Shown: positions 1 through 5,543 of the stretch, piece by piece | How the letters are laid out: each line of letters begins with the position of its first letter | How positions within the stretch are numbered: the first letter of the stretch is position 1 | From: Phycisphaerae bacterium | GTDB lineage: Bacteria; Planctomycetota; Phycisphaerae; Sedimentisphaerales; Anaerohalosphaeraceae | NCBI GenBank assembly: GCA_021736615.1 | Contig: JAIPFN010000049.1 | Span: 1-6,365 of the forward strand | Length of the DNA stretch: 6,365 nt | Reading direction: 5' to 3' | Position numbers and translations under genes: made by a program | Notes under the pieces: generated by a model | Seen by the model: only the letters and a program-made list of their open reading frames with translations | Database searches by the model: none | What the model was told of the DNA's origin: nothing

Positions 1-1
1 C

Positions 2-925
2 GACTTTAAAAACGCCATCACAGACGTACGCGACAGGCTCATAACAGGCGAATCTCTTGCCGACACGCTCAGCGAATACGGTGACTACTTCGACAAAATT
101 TATATCAGCATGGTCCGGGTCGGCGAGGATACCGATACACTCGAACAAAGTCTGACCAGCATTGCCGAATTTATGGACAAACGCCACAAAGACGAATCAA
201 AAATGAAATCGGCCATGATTTATCCGTGTATTTTGATCTCGGCGGCTTCTCTTGCGGTACTTTTCCTTACTATATTTGTAATTCCCGTCGTTGCCGAACA
301 AATCAAAGAGGCCGGACAGGAACTTCCATGGGTTACCGAGGCGATTATCTGGATAAGCGATACTCTCAGAAGCTGGTGGGCACTTTTGGCCCTGGCAATT
401 ATCTTTATTGTTGCCTGGTCGGTAAAACGATTTATCGCAACGCCGAAAGGAACACTTATGAGGGACAAAACCCTGCTCGCCATGCCCGTATTCGGTACCC
501 TCGTCAAGCAGAGAATCGTCGCAAGATTCGCTTCGACGCTTTCTACGCTGCTTCAATCCGGACTCTCAATGGCAGACTCACTGAAAATCGTCGCCGAGGT
601 AACCGGCAACAGCGTAATGAACAATGCCGTCAAAAAGGCACGCGAACGGATACTCTCAGGCTCCGACATAGCAACGCCGCTGCGTGACAGCGGAGTTATC
701 GACCCGACACTGGCACACATGGTAACCGTCGGCGAAAAGAGCGGAGAACTGGAAAGAATGCTTAAAGACATAAGCGAAAACCTGGAATCGTCGTCAGACC
801 TGGTGATCGAAAGATTAAGCGCTGCCCTTGAACCGGTAATTATCCTGTTCATGTCGATAGTAATAGGTATAATAGCTTACGCGATGCTCGTTCCGATCAT
901 CAAGTTTTCGGCAGGCACCATTTAA
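2..925 (+). CDS. gspF: Type II secretion system inner-membrane platform protein GspF (5'-truncated)
   Basis: GspF is the polytopic inner-membrane platform protein that contacts the GspE ATPase and the growing pseudopilus. The reading frame is open from base 2 to the TAA at 923-925, giving 307 residues. The family is usually near 400, so about 100 N-terminal residues lie outside the window. The ATG at 110 is an internal Met, because coding of family type continues upstream of it. In the partial protein I see the end of the first T2SSF domain (VGEDTDTLEQSL then MIYP), membrane segments near residues 75-98 and 126-141, a second T2SSF domain with the hallmark VGEKSGELERML at about 243-254, and a final membrane helix near 277-297 that follows ALEPV. 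The first domain copy has DTD where the second has KSG, a mild divergence. The frame is intact. A PilC-type (type IV pilus) homologue is the alternative, but the downstream genes favour T2SS. Confidence 0.95.
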   Translation, partial: DFKNAITDVRDRLITGESLADTLSEYGDYFDKIYISMVRVGEDTDTLEQSLTSIAEFMDKRHKDESKMKSAMIYPCILISAASLAVLFLTIFVIPVVAEQIKEAGQELPWVTEAIIWISDTLRSWWALLALAIIFIVAWSVKRFIATPKGTLMRDKTLLAMPVFGTLVKQRIVARFASTLSTLLQSGLSMADSLKIVAEVTGNSVMNNAVKKARERILSGSDIATPLRDSGVIDPTLAHMVTVGEKSGELERMLKDISENLESSSDLVIERLSAALEPVIILFMSIVIGIIAYAMLVPIIKFSAGTI

Positions 926-988
926 ATGTCAATTGTATTCAAAATAAGTAAAGCTTTGGAACGAAAGACACTATAGAATTTTAAAACA

Positions 989-1013
989 GGACTGGATTTT
1001 CGGTCCGTTTGTT
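989..1013 (+). terminator. Possible weak intrinsic terminator after gspF
   Basis: GGACTG (989-994) can pair with CGGTCC (1001-1006) as a 6-bp stem with one G-U pair around a 6-base loop, followed by an interrupted T-tract, GTTTGTT. It lies 63 bases past the gspF stop codon, where a terminator separating gspF from the pseudopilin genes would sit. The stem is short and the T-tract broken, so it may be weak or fortuitous. It overlaps the candidate gspG promoter. Confidence 0.3.
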
Positions 1014-1018
1014 ATAAT
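1010..1018 (+). promoter_or_regulatory. Candidate extended -10 promoter for the gspG-K genes
   Basis: The sequence TGTTATAAT matches the sigma-70-type extended -10 element (TGnTATAAT) exactly. It lies 50 bases before the gspG ATG, inside the only gap over 100 bases in the window. No good -35 is seen at 16-18 bases upstream, which is tolerated with an extended -10. Transcription would start near 1025. A separate promoter would fit the need for much more major pseudopilin than platform protein. This is read from sequence only. Confidence 0.45.
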
Positions 1019-1052
1019 AATATACAGCACAACCTGTATTTAATAAAAACTT

Positions 1053-1061
1053 AAGAAAGGA
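1053..1061 (+). promoter_or_regulatory. Ribosome-binding site of gspG
   Basis: AAGAAAGGA ends 7 bases before the ATG at 1069. It is a clear purine-rich Shine-Dalgarno match and supports that start. By contrast gspH, gspI and gspJ show no convincing site at their likely starts, consistent with translational coupling. Confidence 0.6.
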
Positions 1062-1068
1062 AAATCGA

Positions 1069-1509
1069 ATGAACAAACGAAATCATAATAACAGAAAAGC
1101 TTTTACAATGATCGAAATCATTGCAGTTCTCGTTATCGTCGGTCTCTTGGCCACCGTAGCAACTACCAGCGTTATGAGTAAAATCGAAAAGGCCAAAGTC
1201 ATCAAAACCAAAGCCGACCTCAAGCAGCTTTCCAGCGCAGTTAAATCCTTTAAACTGGACACGGGCAACTATCCCGAGGAAGAAGAAGGACTTATCGTTC
1301 TTGTCGAAGAACCCGTTGACGCAGAGAAATGGGACCCCGAAGGCTATCTTGACTCTTCTGAAATACCTAAAGACGGATGGGGAAATCCTTTTGAGTATCG
1401 ACTCTACCCCGAAAACGGAAAACCTTTCGTCATCATAAGCTATGGCGCTGACGGCGAAGAAGGAGGCGAAGGTAACGATGCCGACCTCTACAGCACAGAT
1501 GCCAACTAA
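1069..1509 (+). CDS. gspG: Type II secretion major pseudopilin GspG
   Basis: GspG is the main subunit of the periplasmic pseudopilus that pushes substrates through the secretin. The 146-residue length is normal for the family. An 11-residue basic leader ends in Ala11, followed by FTMIE (residues 12-16) with the conserved Glu at +5 and a hydrophobic helix to about residue 34. The prepilin peptidase GspO/PilD should cut before Phe12 and methylate it. Ala rather than Gly at -1 is unusual but known to be tolerated. Further family marks are DTGNYP (64-69), the DGWGNPFEY segment (102-110) and the C-terminal YGADGEEGGEGNDADLYS stretch (125-142), which is the calcium-binding region in GspG proteins. 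The ATG at 1069 has a good ribosome-binding site and gives a normal short leader. It stands first among the pseudopilin genes, behind its own candidate promoter. Confidence 0.97.
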   Translation: MNKRNHNNRKAFTMIEIIAVLVIVGLLATVATTSVMSKIEKAKVIKTKADLKQLSSAVKSFKLDTGNYPEEEEGLIVLVEEPVDAEKWDPEGYLDSSEIPKDGWGNPFEYRLYPENGKPFVIISYGADGEEGGEGNDADLYSTDAN

Positions 1510-1513
1510 ATCG

Positions 1514-2131
1514 ATGGCTTACTATAACCCGGCGGCATCGAAGCGGAGATTTAAAAGCGAAACCAAAGACGGCTTCACACTAATCGAGACGATCATCGTC
1601 CTTGGGGTCCTATCGCTGCTTACGGCTTTCGCGATGGTTAATTTCATGGGCAAAGCCGGAAAAAGCTCTTTCAAAAGAGAAGCGATGGAAATCGTAAATA
1701 CTTTGAAAATGGCCCAGAACGCCGCTGCCCAAAACGGCCGGCGTTACATCGTCATGTTCGACTTTATCGAACAGAAATACACCATGAAAGAAATCCTGAC
1801 TCTTGATGAATTTTTCCTCATCGTAGAGGAAGACGAAGGGGAAGCACTCTCGGAAACACAGCTTTCAGAACGCTGCATGATAGAGTACATAGTTTTCGAT
1901 AACCTGAAAGATGACACACGTAACTCCGGCGATATTGAAGATCAGGCACAATTAAAGACTTATTTCGTAGCCGGAAGATCCGGCTGGCAAAACGGCGGAA
2001 AGATCGGACTGACAGACATTGAAGGCAACGAGTACTCGATAATAGTAAATCGAATGAGCAAAAGCATAATACTTGAAGAAGGCGACGTTGACCCTTATTT
2101 TTTGGAGCCTAAAAAAAATCTGGAATTTTAA
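1514..2131 (+). CDS. gspH: Type II secretion minor pseudopilin GspH
   Basis: GspH is a minor pseudopilin found near the tip of the T2SS pseudopilus. From the ATG at 1514 the protein is 205 residues, with a 20-residue leader ending in Gly20, then FTLIE (21-25, Glu at +5) and a hydrophobic helix to about 43. The rest resembles the GspH/FimT beta-rich domain, ending with a Gly-rich segment (AGRSGWQNGGKIGL, about 153-166) and a strand containing IVNRMSKSII (177-186). The middle is rich in Glu and Asp. The start is uncertain: in-frame ATGs also occur at 1499, 1478 and 1442. The one at 1478 has AGGAGG 11 bases upstream, but those bases encode the conserved EEGGEG of GspG, so the match may be chance. 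I prefer 1514 because it lies 4 bases past the gspG stop and gives the shortest leader. Confidence is high for the gene and moderate for the start. Confidence 0.88.
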   Translation: MAYYNPAASKRRFKSETKDGFTLIETIIVLGVLSLLTAFAMVNFMGKAGKSSFKREAMEIVNTLKMAQNAAAQNGRRYIVMFDFIEQKYTMKEILTLDEFFLIVEEDEGEALSETQLSERCMIEYIVFDNLKDDTRNSGDIEDQAQLKTYFVAGRSGWQNGGKIGLTDIEGNEYSIIVNRMSKSIILEEGDVDPYFLEPKKNLEF

Positions 2132-3161
2132 CAATGACATCTTAAAACCGGCAAAATACCGCAAAGGGTTTACCCTCGTCGAGGTAATGGCGGCATCGGT
2201 CATTCTTGTCATTATCGGCGCAACAGTTATGACGGTCATAAACCGCTGCATCGAGGACACGATCAAAAATGAACTGAAGCTGAAAGCCTTCAAGATCGCA
2301 CGCGATAACATGGAAACTCTGCTTGGAGAAGACTCCATCAGCCAAATGGTCGAGTTCGGATCGCTCGAAGACAACCCCGACATCGAGTGGGAACTGACGG
2401 TCGAACCGTTCAGCGAACCGGTAAACAACGAAATGTGGATGCGGGCCGTCAGCACCGCAAGCTATACCGCACCGAGCGGCGAACGCGAATACATCGAGCT
2501 TACACACTGGCTTACCGACCTTACCGAAGAACAGGTCAAAAAGATACAGGCCCAGCGGGCACTTGAACTCGAAATGATGGACGATGTACTGGTTAACCCC
2601 TACGGCGACGACGCCGAAGGACTGATGATGTTCCAGGAAAGCCTCGCCTCAGAAGGAAGATTCCCGCAAGCCGCAAAGATCGCCCTCGACCTGATGAGAG
2701 AATTCCCCAACAGCGACGAAGCACTAGAAGCCGCCGCTGACGCAAGAAGATACGCCAGAAAAGCAGCAAACTTCGGCGATTACGGAAGTGCAGCCGACAT
2801 CGTAATAGAGATAGCCATCCTACTTGACGACCCGGCCATAGATAAACAATGTATTGCAGACGCCATGATATACATAAATGACGCGGCAGAATCCGGACAA
2901 TACAGTGTAGCCACTAGAACGATAGATAAAATTAAGGATGAGCTTGAAGTAGAGATCAGTCCGATCATTATTAGAAAATATGACGATTGGGTAAAATTAC
3001 CGGACGCGCCTACCACCCCAACGGATTATGACCCGCTGAAACCTGATACTCCGAACAAGAAACCTCCGTATGACCCTTCGGATCCGACGCAAATGAGGCC
3101 TGGTGAAACCCTTACGGAATACGTCGATAGGATATGGAAACTTGCTAAACAAAATAACTAA
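2073..3161 (+). CDS. gspI: Type II secretion minor pseudopilin GspI with long C-terminal helical-repeat extension
   Basis: GspI is the minor pseudopilin thought to nucleate the tip complex with GspJ and GspK. From the TTG at 2073 the product is 362 residues; usual GspI proteins are about 120-130. Gly32 then FTLVE (33-37) mark the leader cut, Glu at +5 and the start of the helix. The pilin domain runs to about 150, with ARDNMETLL (77-85), DIEWELTVEPF (103-113) and ELTHWLTDL (142-150) as family-like segments. The added part has a charged helix (151-172), three helical repeats (about 183-300) with G-x-F/Y-x-x-A at a 40-residue period, a Pro/Asp-rich linker (304-345) and a last helix. The start is unclear. 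No in-frame ATG precedes the leader, TTG 2088 has AAGAAGG 5 bases upstream, and an ATG at 2134 is out of frame. Both TTG starts overlap gspH and give long leaders (32 or 27 residues). The identity is firm; the role of the extension is unknown. Confidence 0.9.
   Translation: MKKATLTLIFWSLKKIWNFNNDILKPAKYRKGFTLVEVMAASVILVIIGATVMTVINRCIEDTIKNELKLKAFKIARDNMETLLGEDSISQMVEFGSLEDNPDIEWELTVEPFSEPVNNEMWMRAVSTASYTAPSGEREYIELTHWLTDLTEEQVKKIQAQRALELEMMDDVLVNPYGDDAEGLMMFQESLASEGRFPQAAKIALDLMREFPNSDEALEAAADARRYARKAANFGDYGSAADIVIEIAILLDDPAIDKQCIADAMIYINDAAESGQYSVATRTIDKIKDELEVEISPIIIRKYDDWVKLPDAPTTPTDYDPLKPDTPNKKPPYDPSDPTQMRPGETLTEYVDRIWKLAKQNN
2655..2912 (+). repeat. Three coding repeats of 40 residues within GspI (TPR-like)
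   Basis: The motifs GRFPQA, GDYGSA and GQYSVA start at residues 195, 235 and 275 of the TTG-2073 numbering, an exact 40-residue spacing. Each sits between Ala/Leu-rich segments that look like antiparallel helix pairs. The G-x-aromatic-x-x-A pattern resembles the turn and second helix of tetratricopeptide repeats, although the period is longer than the classical 34. The DNA is not itself conserved between copies, so these are old protein repeats and not recent duplications. Confidence 0.6.
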
Positions 3162-3173
3162 TATTTAATAATT

Positions 3174-4073
3174 ATGACAGTTAACACTAATAAAAATTTA
3201 AATACCTTGAAAAAGCCTCGCAGCCTCAGGGCCTTCTCGCTTATCGAGATCACTACGGTGTTGGTCATCTATTCGATGATCATGATCAGTACGCTTGCGA
3301 TCTTTAACCGGGTCAGGAAGGCGACCGCCTCTATCAATGCCAGGCTCGACAAAGAAGACGTCGCCGATGAGATACTCCAGCGTATCGCCGAGGATCTCGA
3401 CCGCCTTGCCGCCCCCGGTTTTGACACAATGGTCACTATAAACAACAAGTTTTCCAACGGCTGCAACATAAGCCAGCTGATAATCGAAAACAAAATCTAT
3501 GACAAGGACAGCAAACCTCAGACATTCGAGAAAATAGTCTGGCAGTCCCAATTCGACGAAATAGAAAAAATGCAGGTATTGTACCGTCACCACGGCGGCC
3601 TTAACCTCGAAGACAAAATACTCGACGGCGAACTGCAGACAGATCAATCCGACGGCACAGAGATTTTCGTCCCGATATGCTGGTCAATGTCACTCTTCGA
3701 GATCGTCGTGCCGAAAGAAAACGCCGAACCGCTTACCCGGTGGACAGAATCAGAATTACCAAAATCGGTTGCGATAAAAATATCATTCGCGGAACCCGTA
3801 GAAAACTTCGACGGCACACTTGAGATACCCCAGGATGACATAATCACCAGAAATATCGCGATAGACAGAACACGAAAGATGAAGTACGTATTCGAGAAAA
3901 AGGATTTCACGCGTGCCGATTATGATGAAGACACCGATCCTAACGATGTCGACAGCGAAACCGGAGACGCGGACAAAAAAGACTCAAAAAGCGAACCGGA
4001 CGACAAAAAAACCGGCGACACGGACAAGAAAGAAACAGCCCCAGGCACTAAAGACCCTAAAAAATCTAAATGA
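3174..4073 (+). CDS. gspJ: Type II secretion minor pseudopilin GspJ with charged C-terminal tail
   Basis: GspJ joins GspI and GspK in the pseudopilus tip. The 299-residue product is longer than the usual ~200. A 20-residue basic leader ends in Ala20, followed by FSLIE (21-25) with Glu at +5 and a hydrophobic helix to about 45. An amphipathic stretch (RLDKEDVADEILQRIAEDLDRL, about 57-78) continues the long N-terminal helix, as in GspJ proteins. The body (80-245) appears beta-rich, and the motif ELPKSVAIKISF (194-205) is like the late strand of this family. Residues 249-299 form a tail of almost only Asp, Glu, Lys, Ser, Thr, Pro and Gly, probably disordered. The start at 3174 lies 12 bases past the gspI stop in an AT-rich gap without a clear ribosome-binding site. 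The stop overlaps the gspK start as ATGA. Confidence 0.92.
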   Translation: MTVNTNKNLNTLKKPRSLRAFSLIEITTVLVIYSMIMISTLAIFNRVRKATASINARLDKEDVADEILQRIAEDLDRLAAPGFDTMVTINNKFSNGCNISQLIIENKIYDKDSKPQTFEKIVWQSQFDEIEKMQVLYRHHGGLNLEDKILDGELQTDQSDGTEIFVPICWSMSLFEIVVPKENAEPLTRWTESELPKSVAIKISFAEPVENFDGTLEIPQDDIITRNIAIDRTRKMKYVFEKKDFTRADYDEDTDPNDVDSETGDADKKDSKSEPDDKKTGDTDKKETAPGTKDPKKSK

Positions 4074-5482
4074 AAAAAGTAACCGTTAAAATCTCAGTTA
4101 GAAAACCGCCCTTGCTTTCGATAAGGCATAAAGGCGCGGCTCTTCTTATGACCCTAGTCGTCCTGGTCGTACTGACGACTATCGTATATGCACTGGTAGC
4201 ACGCATTAAGGTCCATAAGCGGCGTCAACGCTATATAATAAGCTACCAGGCCGCAAGATATGCCTGTGATTCGGCGATGAAATATGCCCTGACAAAAGCC
4301 GAAGAGATTAAGCCCGAACTAATCGCACGCGAGGACGTGCCGGACTTTTCCGATCTGTTCTACCTGAACCGCGAGCAGCAGGAAGATATGCTCGAACAAT
4401 GGGCAGAGATCAAAACCCAGCAGATGCTTGAAGAACAGGAAAACGGAAATGAAAACCCCGAAGACCCGCTCGCCGGTATAATGGGATCCTTAGGCGGCAC
4501 GAATGAACCCAACGGATTCGGCGATCCCAACGGCGGCAGCCTTTTCAATTTCAATACTCCCTCCAGGCTAAGAGAAGACGGAACGATAGACCCCAATTCG
4601 CTCACCATACCCGGACCTTACGGTGTCGAGTGGCCGTATATCACAGAACCGGTAGAGTTTAAAATCGGCGATTCCAAAGTCACTATCAAAATCCGCGACG
4701 AAAACGCGAAGATGCCGCTAACATGGGGCATAATGAAAGACGAAAAAGAAATACGCGCCGCAAACGACGCAATTATGACCTTCTGCCGATGGATGCGGAT
4801 GGATGATCAACACATTGAAACACTCCTCATGCAGCTCGAAGAGGTTAAAAAACATAAACCCTACAGCAACAACCTCAAACCTATAGTCACGTTCGAAAAA
4901 ACAACAAAAGAAATAACAACGCCGACAAGAAATTCAAAAACCTCAGAAAGTTTAAAGAATTCAAAGAGTTCAAGTCCCGCGTCTCGCAGGAAAACCACAA
5001 CAAGAACTGAAACTACAAAGACAACCCGCCCGGCCGTCGCGCACACCAGCGATTTCGCAAGGCTCCTCCACAGTTCGCTTATCGACACTGCCGCCCTTGC
5101 AGTACCCCTGCCTGACACAGGTAAAAGGCACGAATCCGCGCTAAAATACCTCGCGCTATGGGGTTCGCAAAAAGTCAATATCAACAGTGCGCCAAGACAC
5201 GTACTCGAAGCGGTCTTTACTTTCGGAGGCGATCAGGAAGCCATCGCAGAAGCGATCATCCAGCAAAGAAAAGTAATGCCATACAAGGACATAAATGACT
5301 TCAAGCAGCAAAACTACGGTTTTTCGGATTCCATTAGAAAAGTCGAACCGTATATAGTAACCCAGAGCAGCTTTTTCGCCATCGAAGTTACCGCCGCTTG
5401 CGGAAACGCGTTTGTTTCGTCGATAGCAACGGTAAAAATCGAAAAAGGAAAAGCCGAAACAATAGGAATAATGTCAAACTAA
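4070..5482 (+). CDS. gspK: Type II secretion minor pseudopilin GspK
   Basis: GspK is the large minor pseudopilin that caps the pseudopilus tip. The product is 470 residues, against about 300-330 in proteobacterial relatives. The leader ends in Gly22, then AALLMTLVVLVVL; position +5 is Met27 instead of Glu, as expected for GspK, which lacks that Glu in the family. Family marks are AARYACDSAMKYAL (61-74), the IRDENAKMPL segment (208-217) and KVNINSAPRHVLEAV (368-382), followed by a helical DIND-type region (407-425) and a final beta segment. Extra length comes from an Asn/Gly/Pro-rich stretch (124-165) and a Ser/Thr/Lys-rich stretch (277-323), both probably disordered. The ATG shares ATGA with the gspJ stop, implying coupled translation and roughly equal output of the two tip proteins. 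Confidence 0.94.
   Translation: MKKVTVKISVRKPPLLSIRHKGAALLMTLVVLVVLTTIVYALVARIKVHKRRQRYIISYQAARYACDSAMKYALTKAEEIKPELIAREDVPDFSDLFYLNREQQEDMLEQWAEIKTQQMLEEQENGNENPEDPLAGIMGSLGGTNEPNGFGDPNGGSLFNFNTPSRLREDGTIDPNSLTIPGPYGVEWPYITEPVEFKIGDSKVTIKIRDENAKMPLTWGIMKDEKEIRAANDAIMTFCRWMRMDDQHIETLLMQLEEVKKHKPYSNNLKPIVTFEKTTKEITTPTRNSKTSESLKNSKSSSPASRRKTTTRTETTKTTRPAVAHTSDFARLLHSSLIDTAALAVPLPDTGKRHESALKYLALWGSQKVNINSAPRHVLEAVFTFGGDQEAIAEAIIQQRKVMPYKDINDFKQQNYGFSDSIRKVEPYIVTQSSFFAIEVTAACGNAFVSSIATVKIEKGKAETIGIMSN
4954..4971 (+). repeat. Short 9-bp tandem repeat in gspK
   Basis: AAAGAATTC is followed directly by AAAGAGTTC, with degraded copies on either side. They encode part of the KNSKSS run inside the Ser/Thr/Lys-rich stretch of GspK. 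The period is a multiple of three, so copy changes would alter length without breaking the frame. The array is very short. Confidence 0.4.
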
Positions 5483-5543
5483 GTACGTAATTATAATTAT
5501 AAATAATCAATAATAGATTTGTAAAGTAACGGAGCAAAACCAG
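5483..5543 (+). other. AT-rich spacer between gspK and gspL
   Basis: This 61-base gap is strongly AT-rich and contains TATAAT at 5492-5497, but no matching -35 or TGn extension is seen. No GC stem that could form a terminator is present. It could hold a weak promoter for gspL or be plain spacer; read-through from gspK is the simpler reading. Confidence 0.3.
5531..5534 (+). promoter_or_regulatory. Ribosome-binding site deciding the GTG start of gspL
   Basis: GGAG lies 9 bases before the GTG at 5544. Because the first in-frame ATG is about 50 codons further on, inside the conserved domain, this site is the main support for GTG as the start codon. Confidence 0.55.

Noticed and set aside
226..687. 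A 153-codon frame in another + frame inside gspF
   Set aside because: Its translation is Arg/Tyr/Asn-rich with no domain, whereas the gspF frame has clear T2SSF motifs and membrane helices.
926..976. A 16-codon frame (ATG directly after the gspF stop) reading MSIVFKISKALERKTL
   Set aside because: It has no dedicated ribosome-binding site, no recognisable features, and is short enough to arise by chance in an AT-rich gap.
956..977. TTGGAA and TATAGA as a possible promoter upstream of gspG
   Set aside because: The spacing is only 10 bases, too short for a sigma-70-type promoter, and the extended -10 at 1010-1018 is a better candidate.
3198..3647. A 149-codon open frame on the minus strand inside gspJ, with similar antisense frames in gspF and gspK
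   Set aside because: They lie fully inside well-supported genes and look like composition effects of the sense codons; the translations resemble no family.
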